Positions 33,240 through 43,620 of a stretch of 64,000 bases of DNA are shown here, one piece after another. This DNA is from Bagarius yarrelli (lineage: Eukaryota > Chordata > Actinopteri > Siluriformes > Sisoridae): positions 5,505,763-5,569,762 of the forward strand of contig VCAZ01000008.1 of assembly GCA_005784505.1 (NCBI GenBank), written 5' to 3'. The position numbers were made by a program, and so were the translations under genes. Under the pieces are notes generated by a model that had not been told where the DNA came from, did not search any database, and saw nothing but the letters and a program-made list of their open reading frames with translations. How positions within the stretch are numbered: the stretch's first letter is position 1; every line of letters starts with the position of its first letter.

Positions 33240-33740
33240 TTAGATTTTTAGAGAGAGGGAGATGATACAGTTCGCATTGGTAAGCAGTAGTCTGAGACCT
33301 AAGTAACCTAGTTGGGTTATGAGGGATTACCAAGAGCGAAAGGTAACCTGGAGCTAAGCCATATAAAGATTTATTAACAAAGACCAAGATTTTTAGACTC
33401 TATTCTAAATTTAACCGGTGTCCAGCATCGAGACATCAGGATGGTGGTGCAGTGCTGCAACAAAATTTGTTACTACCGGTCAACAGCCTAGCAGCAGCGT
33501 TTTAAACTAATTGTACATGGCCAGTAGATGAACTATTAACTTCGTAATAAAGTGAATTAAAATAGTCAAGATGTGGGGAAATAAATGCATGAATCACTGT
33601 TTCAAAATAACTGAAGTTAAAAAAAAAGTTTTAGCTTTTGCAAGGTAGTGTAAATGGAAAAAGCATGATTTAACAGCAAAATTAATCTGTTTATCCAACC
33701 GAAGTCCTGAGTCAAATAAAACATTGTTTTTTCACACATG
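33240..33740. repeat. Old interspersed repeat, LINE-UTR-like
   Basis: Phrases such as AGCAGCAGCGTTTTAAACTA, TAAATGCATGAATCACTGTT and TTAGCTTTTGCAAGGTAGTG recall a non-coding region of widespread fish retroposons. The match is from memory and diverged, so the family is not named. Confidence 0.35.
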
Positions 33741-34138
33741 GAGTAACATAAGAACTTTAAAAGTTTAGATCCAAATTACCACCATCATAAAAATCACTCG
33801 GTCCAGACAATACAACGTCAGGGTTTTTTTTTTTACATTAAAAGTCAAAAAGCTATGATTTTAAAATGCTTAAAAATTCTTTTGGGACTCATTAGGATGC
33901 TGTATATGAAATAGGCAAACAATTATTTAAAAATACTCAGAGAAGAAGGCCATCTTTTTTTTCTTGCCTTTTTTTTCGATGTCCAGTCTGTTATGTCCTC
34001 ATCACTTACTTAAACCAATACTTGAACACAGTGTACAAGACATTCATCTCATTTTTGATAAATCTCAGTTTTTCCACAAAAGAAGGTGGTGGTAATGGCA
34101 AGGCAAAAAAATAAATAAATAAAAAGTATCTTATGTAG

Positions 34139-34139
<1 letters not shown>

Positions 34140-34217
<78 letters not shown>
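34140..34217. repeat. (AT)n microsatellite, 39 units
   Basis: Uninterrupted AT dinucleotide run of 78 bp. Confidence 0.95.
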
Positions 34218-34219
<2 letters not shown>

Positions 34220-35082
34220 TGTAGTTATGTAGTTTACAAGTTTCTACTACTTCCAGTAACACTTACTGTACTGATCTCGCGTACTGCCTCTTAATTTTGT
34301 TTTACAGAGCACAGTTTGCAACAGTCATTGTTCATTGCCACCATTAATCATGGAAAATGGGTTGATCACTTCAATTTAATTAGCATAGCACCTTACGCTG
34401 ACTTTATGTCACATTCCAATACCAATATATAATTTGAGGGTACTGGACAATATGGTATTAAATGGTGTTGTACAACAAGGCCTTTGACTTAAGGATCAGA
34501 GGGGTTTTTTTGTTTATCAAGTAAACAAGCCTGGTATCAGACTGACCCAAATACCAGTTTCATTATTGGTGCATTCGTACATTTTATATGAAGCAAGGTT
34601 GATGGCCAGGATGTGTATGTGGCATTCTATTTGTGGCTGTCCTGAATCACAAGATCTTTATCTAAACTGCAGGCTATTCAACTCACCTCATAAATCTGCA
34701 TCTGATATACAGGTGGGGTCGTTTGATTTTCCCATGTGGCCAATGTTTACAGTACAACACCAGCTGGAGTTGGAGAACAGGAATAATCAGTCTTCCAAAT
34801 CATATTAGGAGCCTTTTACCATCTCCAAGCAGGCAAAAAATGCAAAGCACTCAAATTAGAGCCAAAATCCTTAAAAATGGTCTGCTTATATAAGCCAAAG
34901 AGCTGACACTGCTGATGATCATCCCATAAATGCCTGTTTAGTATGCAACAATAAACCTTAAAATACCTAAAGCCTGGCAAACCTTTGTTCTACAAATGAG
35001 CCACAAATGTGGTAAAAGAAAGGCCAAGGGTGCACTTTACAAAAAGTTGATTTCAATACAGAAAAAAAATGTTTTACTAAGA
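34218..35082. other. Unique-looking intron sequence
   Basis: No recognised repeat or exon. The moderately GC-balanced part 34540-34810 contains an 80-residue plus frame without a domain. Confidence 0.4.
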
Positions 35083-35252
35083 AGTGTAGCGCAGTAAGGT
35101 GTTGGACTACCAACGTTAAGACCTGGGTTCGATTTTCAGCATCACCAAGCCACCACTGCTTGGTCCTTAACCCCCCAATTGCTCAGTCGTATAACAGGCA
35201 TTAATGTAAGTCGCGCAAGATATGGGCGTCTGCCAAATGCTGCAAATGTAAA
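35083..35252 (+). repeat. tRNA-derived SINE with L2-type tail
   Basis: Head GTGTAGCGCAGTAAGGTGTT (shortened by a deletion), box-B-like GGGTTCGATTTTC, CCCCCCAATTGCTCAGTCGT, and tail GTAAGTCGCGCAAGATATGG plus GCGTCTGCCAAATGCTGCAA. Confidence 0.88.
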
Positions 35253-35489
35253 CTAAAAAATATACAAATTATACACCTCTGATCAATAGCATAACCCATA
35301 TTTCCTAATCAAGATATGACAAAAGATTTCTACCTCCACAGTTCATCCACATTGTCACTTTACAACAAATGAGCATTTAGACCTGATCACAACCATGTCC
35401 CACCACATTTATTATACTAATCAATTTAATTAGGACCATATTTAATGTGTAGAGTTTGTATAACCTGCCTAATATTTAGTTTAGTGTTA

Positions 35490-36040
35490 GTTTATCTTTT
35501 GCTGCCAAAACAGGCCTGATTCTGAAGATGTGCCTTGGTGTCTGAAACCAAAATGTTCCCAGCAGAACCTTTAACTCTTGTAAACTGAGTTGGGGTCTTC
35601 ATGGATTGGGCCTGTTTGTCCAGCACATATTACAGATGCTTAAATGAATTGTGATCTGGGCAAGACCAAGACAACACCATTCCTGAACTGACACCACGGC
35701 TTTTAGGAAATACAGTTTTTATGAAAATGTGTCTGGTGTGCAACAATACTTAGGTAGTTGATACTGTAAGTAGCAATGTAACATCCACATGGATAACCAG
35801 ACGTTGTCACACTGACTCTGTTTGCTTGACTTTTTTTCTGGTGCTATGTGTTCCCTAGGTAGGCAACGCACACACACCCAGCTGTCCACCTGATAAAAAA
35901 AAAAAAAAAAGGTATTCATCAGACCAGGTCACCTTCATCCATTGCTTCAGTTGTCAAGTTCTGATGCTTAGGTGCCCATTGTTAGAGCTTTCCTTGGTGG
36001 ACAGCGGTAAGCATGGGCACTAAAACTGGTCTGCGGCTAT
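35490..36040 (-). mobile_element. Tc1-like transposon remnant (distinct lineage)
   Basis: Minus-strand transposase remains. The region 35719-35919 contains VCVRCLPREHIAP, the conserved RVRRLPGEHMAP-type block. The C-terminal side has ATGTGCCTTGGTGTCTGAAA and TCATGGATTGGGCCTGTTTG, and the N-terminal side has CAGACCAGGTCACCTTCATC and GGTCTGCGGCTATTTAGACC. Internal deletions and stops are numerous and no terminal repeats were seen. Confidence 0.75.
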
Positions 36041-36046
36041 TTAGAC

Positions 36047-36079
36047 CCCCGTCTGCCAAATGCTGGAAATGTAAGTATA
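36047..36079 (+). repeat. SINE tail fragment
   Basis: CCCGTCTGCCAAATGCTGGA then AATGTAAGTA, the last 30 bp of the L2-tailed SINE fused directly to the Tc1 remnant. Confidence 0.65.
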
Positions 36080-36595
36080 AATTGTACATGTTTTTATGCA
36101 GGAGTCTGAAAATCAGTGTACTTTAATAGATTTAATTGCACATGTTTGCCAGTTACGACGCACAATTCTATGCAACTTCCCTTATTTATGATGCCAATAT
36201 CCCACCCATGCAAACATGTTTATACCCTTAAAAGTGGCCTTACTTGCATTTACAATATGGTTATGTGCACCTTTCTTAAATTATAATCACAACCTTGCAT
36301 TTCAAGACACGTTTTACAGAAAGTGTATGTTTTATTTTGCACTGTCCCCTCCAGATAGATACAGACGCATATGCAGATGATCTGTGTGATAGGCGGTGGT
36401 GATGCAGCAGGGGGTCTCAGTGGGGAGGATATTATTAATCCTGCTACAATACGCCTAGCTGATGGAAGCCTGGCAGGACGCAATTATGTAATTGTCACTA
36501 CTCATGTCCATTCCATTAGTCTACTTTTACTTTGTAGAACATTCACTCTTTAAATATAACATACAAAGACTAGATTTTAAAGAATATCTTAGGAT

Positions 36596-36776
36596 ATAAG
36601 ATGCTTGACTGCTGTTTTAATTATAGGTTCGAATCTCTGCACCACAAATTTGCTGCTGCTGGGCCCCTGAGCAGGTCCTTTAAGCCTTAACTGCTCAGTC
36701 GGGGCAAAAAAATGCGATAGATATAAGTCACTCTGGAAAAAAGGTATCTGCCAAATACCAGAAATATAAACGTAAT
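36596..36776 (+). repeat. Diverged SINE with L2-type tail
   Basis: TGCTTGACTGCTGTTTTAAT, box-B-like AGGTTCGAATCTC, GCTGCTGGGCCCCTGAGCAG, and tail TATAAGTCACTCTGGAAAAA with ATCTGCCAAATACCAGAAAT. The head is truncated. Confidence 0.8.
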
Positions 36777-38756
36777 CTGTACATGTAAATATGCATGTGA
36801 TTAAATATGTAATAAATACAATATATATGGCAATCGATATAACAACTCCTTTTTTTAATCAATGTTTTAAATTCATAATAAGAATAAGAAATCATGTTAT
36901 TATTACTAGTATTATTCACTCTTTTTCTGTAATTTCAGGCAATAGATTCATAAAGGGAAAGACTGAAATGTTTACACGTAAGTACACGTGAAATATAGTT
37001 GTTAATACAGTATTTGTTTATTGTATTCTTATTTTAGGGAATACTGGCTAATTGTAACTATATTCCGAATGTTAAGATTGTTTTACTCGACAATGTGTTA
37101 TTTGCGTGTAGGACCAAAACAAGTATATTACTGAGTACATAAGTCATTTGTAAGGCATTATATTTACTATAAATGTTAAGGCAACTAAATACTATGGTCA
37201 CTATGGTCTTTGTTAACGTTGGAAATTATGAGAAACATATTATGTAGTAAATTGATCAGTTTGCATTTATCAAGTAAATGTAGACAATAAAATGCATTCA
37301 CAACAAAGTAATGCACTTAAAATACTTTCTTAATGATGTGGATTATTATTCATTACACAAAGCAGACAATATGAAGATTTTCACTTCAGTGAGTTTTCTG
37401 TGTTTTGAATTATTGCCAGCTTTCAGTCTTTCCCTTTCTGAAATCCATAAATAGCATGCAAGATATTAAACCTAAGCAAATTTACATTTTATTTAGTCCA
37501 AAATAACCTTTCTCTGTCTATAATGTTTTAATCTCTGGAATATAAATGAAAAGAGATGAAATGTAGTTGCAAAAGTCAGTTATGAGATTTCTTCTTCAAA
37601 ATATGATTCAAACAATAGAAAAAAATCAAGCTAATAAAAACTTTATCCTAAATTGTCATCATCAATTTTTTTCACTTGTTTTTTCTGAATCAGAAAGTTT
37701 CCAGATTCTTAATTGACCACTTTGAGAATTAGGATATGTTATTTAAAGTCTTCCTCCTAGAAGCATACTTATGGATGCAGTGAAAATTCCTGCCATTTGC
37801 CAACTAGTGCATTATGACATATAACAGGTTATAAAGCTTGACGATAAAATGCTCGGGCTGACAGTACATGCAAGATAAGTCATGTCAGTAAGATGGCAAA
37901 ATTGCCAAGACAAAAACACCCTGTTCTCTTGATGTAATTGTACCGCCATTGAGTCTAAACATCAATATAAAATGCATTTAAGCAGCATGAGCCATTTACA
38001 GGAAAGTTTTTTAAATGGTTTTTCTTTCTTTCCTGTGCTAATCATTTCACATTTGTGAATCCAAAGTAGTACAATGAGTAAAACAAAAAGAATTTAAATT
38101 ACAAAGCACACAAACAGGTCCAAATACTAAGAGCCCAAATAGAGTACTGTTATATGATCAAAGATGTGATGTCCAGTATAAATAATCAATCATTCTACCA
38201 CTGATTTTAAAGAACTATTAAAAAACTAAAATTGATTAAAGTGATGGTTGCTAATAGTTAATATTAGATAAGGATTAGATTTCGTCAGCTAGTTGGATTT
38301 GATGATGATCCAGAGAAAATGCTTAATGATAAGGTATGCTTCCCTGATGCTCTACACCTCTCTGGAAACGCTTCCTTCTTGACTGCACTCATTAAGCATG
38401 TGTGAAATCAAACCAATTAGAAGGTAAATTGTCATGAGCACAGCACGTTACGGGCTAGGTGATGTCATCAAACCAGGAAGTACAAAGGTGAGCATTCAGC
38501 TATAAAAAATTCAGGATTTGACCTAAAGCACAACATCCTGGATCCCAGTGATGCTAGGGGGCTTGTTTTAGGAACCATGCCTAAACACCTCCCTTGTGGA
38601 GTGTCCTCCAAGGGGCCTGTGACTACCTATAATTTAAAGCCAAAGTTATTTAATTATATTAAATAAATGTGCTTTTAAATCATATTTAACTCTCTTTACA
38701 TACACACACACAATCTAAAAAAAACTAATTGGAAATAATAAGAAAAGTTATCAAGG
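36777..38756. other. AT-rich intron, unique-looking
   Basis: No exon or repeat family was recognised over about 2 kb. A hairpin-capable pair ACAGGAAAG (37998-38006) and CTTTCCTGT (38028-38036) lies in a balanced segment at 37740-38060 that could be a conserved non-coding element. Confidence 0.4.
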
Positions 38757-39701
38757 CCACACTCGATTGCTAAGTGGAAGACTTTCTACAGCTACCACAC
38801 ACACACATACACCAAAACAACTGACAGGTGTGCAAGAGTAAACCTTTGGTCCCTAAAAAAGACACCAAGGCCAGACTGAAGTTTGCCAAAGAGAACTTAA
38901 TAAGGACTTATCCAGGACTAGAAAAATGTTTTTTGAACCGATGAATCTAAAATTGAATCATTTGGAGACTGCAACAGAGGACATGTTTGGGGTAAACCAA
39001 AAACTGCCTTCCAGGAAAAGAACCTTATACCAACTATGAAATGGGGAGGTGAAAGTGTCCTGGTTTGGGGATGCTTTGCTGCAGCAGGACCTGCTCAGCT
39101 CACCATCATAGAATCCTCCATGAATTTAACTGTGTATCAGAGGGTGCCTGAGAAACATTTGAGACCATCTGTAAAACAGCAGAACTGGACCCTGCAACAT
39201 GACAAAAGATACCAGTTAATCCACCAAGTTGGCTGAACACTTAGACATGCTCAGAGTCCTGGAATGGCTGAGTCAAAGCCCAGATCTGAATCCCATTAAG
39301 AGGCTTTCGGAGACTAGAAACGGGCTGTACATGAATGAAACCACTCAAACATCTTACAGATGAAAGAATTCTGCATTGAGAAGTGGGGCAAACTTTCCTC
39401 AGACCATTTTCAGAGACTGGTAGATGGCTACAAAAAGCGTCTCCTTGAAGTTATTTTAGCCAAAAGGGGTAACACTAGCTATTAAGGGGTAGGGTGTCCT
39501 AACTTTTCTCACCATTAGAATACACATTTTTGCTGAAATCTTTTGTTTAATTAGTAAAACTATGTTAAGTTTGGTTGTTTACCTGCAATTAAGTCACCTT
39601 TTCCAGACAATAATTAAAACAAGATTAGCCATCAATATTTTAACATTTCTTAATAAAGAATTAAATATTTAATGTTGCCCTAATTTTTTTACAAGACTGT
39701 A
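38757..39701 (+). mobile_element. Tc1-like transposon with decayed transposase
   Basis: The clearest DNA transposon gene in the window. After a decayed N-terminal part come LKFAKEN, the segment around the first catalytic Asp (lost to FEPMNLKLN in this copy), and HVWGKPKTAFQEKNL. MKWGGESVLVWGCFAAAGP (39036-39092), WTLQHDK in place of the WTLQQDN consensus, SQSPDLNPI (about 39276) and CIEKWGKLSSDHFQRLVDGY follow, with KKRLLEVILAKRGNTSY at the C-terminus. Frameshifts and stops interrupt it. The right end is CAAGACTGTA (39692-39701). The left terminal repeat is lost or replaced by an ACAC tract. Confidence 0.85.
39036..39236 (+). pseudogene. Transposase core fragment of the Tc1-like element
   Basis: A 66-residue open segment beginning MKWGGESVLVWGCFAAAGP, the most conserved Tc1 transposase block, followed by QRVPEKHLRPSV and WTLQHDK. 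The second catalytic Asp block has changed to QHDK, and the segment runs into a stop after HQVG. The gene is inactive. Confidence 0.8.
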
Positions 39702-40369
39702 TATGTATATATATTAATGCTAAGTGAAATCAGTGATGAATGTGAAAGAGGAGCATCCTTATCTACACCTGAGCTATGCCTATCACCAAGCATTAGTGTT
39801 TAAGACTTGCACCACAGAGCATCTAGGGAACAAGAAAGGACGGAGGTATCAGGAGTGTGTGTATGTGTGTGTGTAGGCTTGTGTGTGGAATACAGATAAC
39901 CATGAGTCACTTTCTATTTCTTGGCAGAACCATAAGCCTGTTTTTTTAAATAAGGTTAAAAATATCAACATGTCCAAACGCTGTTACGCTGTGAATATAC
40001 ATGTGCAGTTGTGCTATATATAAAAAACCTGGCTTAAAGGTTTAACTACATCTGGGGTCCATATACACCAAACGAGGAAATCGGGTTTAAGGTAAAAGAG
40101 TTAAAAGTAAAGTTCTGAAAAAAACTTTGAGTAAACAATTTAATTGGCATGATATTCAGAAATATACCAAAAACCTTAAAGATCCCTAACAGTAGATTCA
40201 GTTTTATATTATGCAGGTGGAAAGTTTATGAAACCAGAACGAATCATTTTTTGAAGGAACAAGTCATAGCATACAGGATATCCTAGCCTTCTAAGGTGCG
40301 GTGGCACCTAAACTAATAAAAGGGGCACAAAGAAACAGGTGCTTAATAACACAAATCCGGTTGTTACTT

Positions 40370-40530
40370 ATATTTACAGCATTTGGCGGACGCTCTTATC
40401 CAGAGCGACTAACATTTCCTCTTTTATAGAACTGAGCAATTGGGGGTTAAGGGCCTTGCTCAGGGGCTGGGAATCGAACCCACAATCATCAGGTTGGTAG
40501 TCCAACACCTTAACCATTAGCCACTACTTC
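40370..40530 (-). repeat. SINE with L2-type tail, internally deleted
   Basis: TATTTACAGCATTTGGCGGA, CGCTCTTATCCAGAGCGACT, GAACTGAGCAATTGGGGGTT and AAGGGCCTTGCTCAGGGG joined to GCTGGGAATCGAACCC. About 25 bp covering the CCAGCAGTGGTGGCTTGGTG part is missing. Confidence 0.85.
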
Positions 40531-41110
40531 ACCATTACTTTATGCCAGTAATTTTAGACTTTATTGTGTATGATTTAAAAATGACAATTACATATTACTT
40601 ATAATAACAGACACTATTTACTGTTTAACATTTTCACCTGTTCCTTTATTTGGTAAAAGATCTTGAAAGATCATCTTTAATACGTTTCTGTTCATAGTAA
40701 AACTTCTCTATTCTGTAGCAAAAGTTTTCTGACCTAAAAAATTGTGGTAATTGTATATCATATAAAATTAAACAAGCTGTTAAGAAAAACTGTAATTTGA
40801 GAAGAAAAGTTTAAACAAGAAAATGACCTCAAACTAATCAAACCATGTTTTTTTTATCTTAATTGTAATTTATTGACTTCTTTAAAGAATTTTGAATAAT
40901 TTATAGTGACTAAAATCTTTTTTTACTATCAATTTTTTAACACCTTTATTTATGCTACCGAAAAAAACATCTTTGCTTATATTGGCACGTTAAAGGCAGC
41001 ACACGTGTGTGTTAATTTAAAGTGTATACGTAGTAGAAGTGGTGTCATCCTTATCCACAGCCACTTTTATAATGACCTTATTTTATCTTAATCCAGCTGA
41101 CATTTTGACG

Positions 41111-41208
41111 GTTAAGGGCCTTTCTCAGGGGCCCAGTAGTGGTTGATGGTGTTGGGAATCGAACCCACAGTCCTCTAATCAGCAGTAACTAGTACACTTG
41201 CCACCAGT
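41111..41208 (-). repeat. SINE head half
   Basis: GTTAAGGGCCTTTCTCAGGG, GATGGTGTTGGGAATCGAAC and CTCTAATCAGCAGTAACT mark the head half on the minus strand; the tail is missing. Confidence 0.7.
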
Positions 41209-41399
41209 CTTGTGATTTTTTTTTTTCATTATTTTCCAATGTTTTTTTTTTCCTATTTAATTTTTATTTTTGTCGTGCATTGTTCAAAATATTTGCTCGA
41301 TCAACCCCTGCCTGGTATCCTTTTACGATTTTCTCGGCTGATTTGTTTTTTAAATAAACCTCCTGCTTATATTCAACGTATTCCACTCCATGACACACA

Positions 41400-41720
41400 A
41401 TTTAAGGCACAAATCAAAAGAAGACAGAGCACTTTCACTAAAGACAAGAGCAGCAGGTAATTGGCCAAGTACAGCGCTTTAATGGGTCCAACACCCGAGC
41501 TGCCGTCGAGTCTCTACTCATTGCCATGGCATGCACACGAACAAAAGAATCGGCGGCCCGCTTCTTGCTGCCCACTACAATCATTTCACTTTGCGCTTTT
41601 GAAAAAAGGACAAGAGCTGCAGATAAATGCCAATTTGGTCACATTAGCCGAGGTTTCGAAGAATATGTTCAAAGATAAAGATAGACAACTCTATTATATC
41701 TTATCTCAAGTACATTGAAT
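41400..41720. promoter_or_regulatory. Candidate conserved non-coding element
   Basis: A compositionally balanced segment with no recognised repeat, in contrast to its AT-rich flanks. It includes CAGGTAATTGGCCAAGTACA (homeodomain-type TAATTG), GCCGTCGAGTCTC and CGGCGGCCCGC. An 85-residue plus frame covers 41461-41718 but shows no domain and no splice context that I trust. Function is not shown by sequence alone. Confidence 0.25.
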
Positions 41721-41902
41721 ATTAAAATTGCAATCAATTAGAGAAATTTAACGCTACTTTATTACACTTATTGCATCTTATTGCTTTGACGGCTTGGGTT
41801 TTTTTAAGAAATTAGACTTATAATAGCTTGAGCCGTTATTTCTGTAATGAAACCTTGCTGATTTATAAGTTGCTTGACAGCTCTTTGTCACATTTTTGTT
41901 TC

Positions 41903-41973
41903 GAGGATGGGTTTCCCCTTGGGTCTGGTTCCTCTCAAGGTTCCTTCCTTATATCATCTCAAGGAGTTTTTTG
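41903..41973 (+). repeat. Teleost retroposon 3' region fragment
   Basis: GAGGATGGGTTTCCCCTTGG, CTGGTTCCTCTCAAGGTTCC and CATCTCAAGGAGTTTTTTG match the first part of the repeat at 5088. Confidence 0.7.
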
Positions 41974-42089
41974 TTTTTGTTGCTGCAGGATATATTTTTC
42001 ATTTTAATTTAAAGGTATAATAGGTTAATTTTTTTTTTTTACATTCCGATAGCAATTACTAAGATAAGTGCTCTAGATGTGTCTATGTA

Positions 42090-42391
42090 TACAATGCCTT
42101 GAAAAAGTATTTATACCCTTTAAACCTTTTCACAAATTGTTCACCTTACAACTACAAACTTAAATGTATTTCATTGAGATTTTATGCAATAGAACAACAC
42201 AAAGTAGCACATAATTGTGAAGTGGAAGGAACATGATATACAGTTTTCCAAATTTTAAGCAAATAAAAAATCTGAAAAGTGTGGCGTGCATTTGTATTCA
42301 GCCCTGATACCCCTAAATAAAATACAGTGCAATCAATTGACAAAATGTAAAAAAGTTCAAAGGGTATGAATACTTTTTTCACGATACTGTA
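42090..42391 (+). mobile_element. Tc1-type MITE with intact terminal inverted repeats
   Basis: A 302-bp element bounded by TACAATGCCTTGAAAAAGTA at the left and GAATACTTTTTTCACGATAC then TGTA at the right, with the inner pair TATTTATACCCTTT / AAAGGGTATGAATA. The ends carry the TA dinucleotide expected at Tc1 targets. The inside, with ACAACACAAAGTAGCACATA and TCTGAAAAGTGTGGCGTGCA, is non-coding. It is an internally deleted relative of autonomous Tc1-like elements. Confidence 0.85.
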
Positions 42392-42471
42392 TATTTGTGT
42401 ATTTATATAACCCTTGAAAGAAGTAGGACCCTTTTGGTGTTCACCTGCTGAGAAAAAAATATGCTGGGGGA

Positions 42472-42506
42472 GGTGGTAGCGCAGTGGTTAAGGAATTGGT
42501 CTATTA
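42472..42506 (+). repeat. SINE head fragment
   Basis: GGTGGTAGCGCAGTGGTTAA then GGAATTGGTCTATTA is an almost unmutated SINE head cut off after 35 bp at a poly-T tract. Confidence 0.75.
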
Positions 42507-42759
42507 CTTTTTTTTTCTTTTGCTAACATATTTTCTTACTTACTTGCTGTACTTTTTTGTACTGTTTTATAACTTACTTTATTTACTTTTTTATTTTTTA
42601 TGTTTCTGTTGGTAAAAGCAAAGTTTGGACAGTGGTAGAGAGCATTTTACAGCGTACTAACTATGTAGGACAAATAATTGTCGAATTTAAAATTTGTCTT
42701 CATAGTTTATATCTATATGTCTGTCTATATCTGTCTACAAGGCATTGTTAGATATTATT

Positions 42760-43180
42760 GAACATAATATACAGTACTATAAAATGTAGAGAGGTATAAA
42801 GTACCATTTTCCTTGTGTCTTTAGAGGACAAAATTCATTAGCACATAGTCAGACATTAAATAAGTGTTTAAGAAAGCTCTAGGGCTTTGTAGTAAGGAGC
42901 CTCAGTAAAGCCTGACCCCCATTGATTTAGCATGATTGAGAGAGAAAGTGAGATGGTGAGCCTCCTGCTGCAGTCTGCCAATAAGAGTGTTAGGAACCTG
43001 ATAAACAAAAGCACGGATGAGTCCCAGAGCTAGACTGATTAGAGTAGCTGAAGTAGACCTATAATGACTATTAGCTCCCTGCTAATCTTCTCCAGCACTC
43101 TCTCCATAACTCTTGTGCTCATTGTCTTTTACATTTTTGGTTCAGTGATAAAATACGAATGAAGAGTAATTAAATCAATG
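42760..43180. other. Unique-looking sequence, possible conserved block
   Basis: A balanced segment with no recognised repeat (for example ACTATTAGCTCCCTGCTAAT near 43070). No exon was recognised. Confidence 0.25.
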
Positions 43181-43620
43181 AATTCACAGATCTGCTGTAC
43201 AAATACAAAAGAATTGTATTAAAATTCCAGCTATTGTTATGCTAATGCACCAATCCTTCTGGTGTGAAATTAATCTTTTCGATATTGCACACACACCTAA
43301 TTGCAATACATCGATGAAACTGTTCACAGGGTTGATTGACGTGACATAATTTGCATTATTCTGTGCAACGTGACAGTGGGACCGCATTCTTTAGTCATAA
43401 ATCTCACAGTGACGTTCTTTATGGGTTCATCTATCAGAAGTGTACTAGATGCTTTCGCAAATAAGGACCTAACAAAACACTGACCTTCAGTCAACAGGTC
43501 ATGTGATTAGCTGCCTACTGAGAAGATGTGATTCAATTAGGAATTCAATTATTAAGCGATTTCTGCTTTCGGTTAATATTTTAACATTCTCCATTTGTTT
43601 AATTTAAAAGCTCTAAAATG
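43181..43620. promoter_or_regulatory. Candidate conserved non-coding element with octamer motifs
   Basis: Contains a perfect POU octamer ATTTGCAT (43349-43356) and a variant ATGCTAAT (43239-43246), plus several homeodomain-type cores (CAATTAGGAATTCAATTATT near 43540). No recognised repeat lies inside. Such clusters are typical of developmental enhancers in long introns, but each motif is short and conservation cannot be judged from one sequence. Confidence 0.3.

Noticed and set aside
34140..34217. AT tract as a replication origin or matrix-attachment site
   Set aside because: A pure AT dinucleotide microsatellite is sufficient to explain it, and nothing else supports either role.
36371..36553. 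Gly-rich 60-residue plus-strand frame (CVIGGGDAAGG) resembling a nucleotide-binding loop
   Set aside because: No further conserved residues, no splice sites of good quality, and an overlapping frame on the other strand of similar length.
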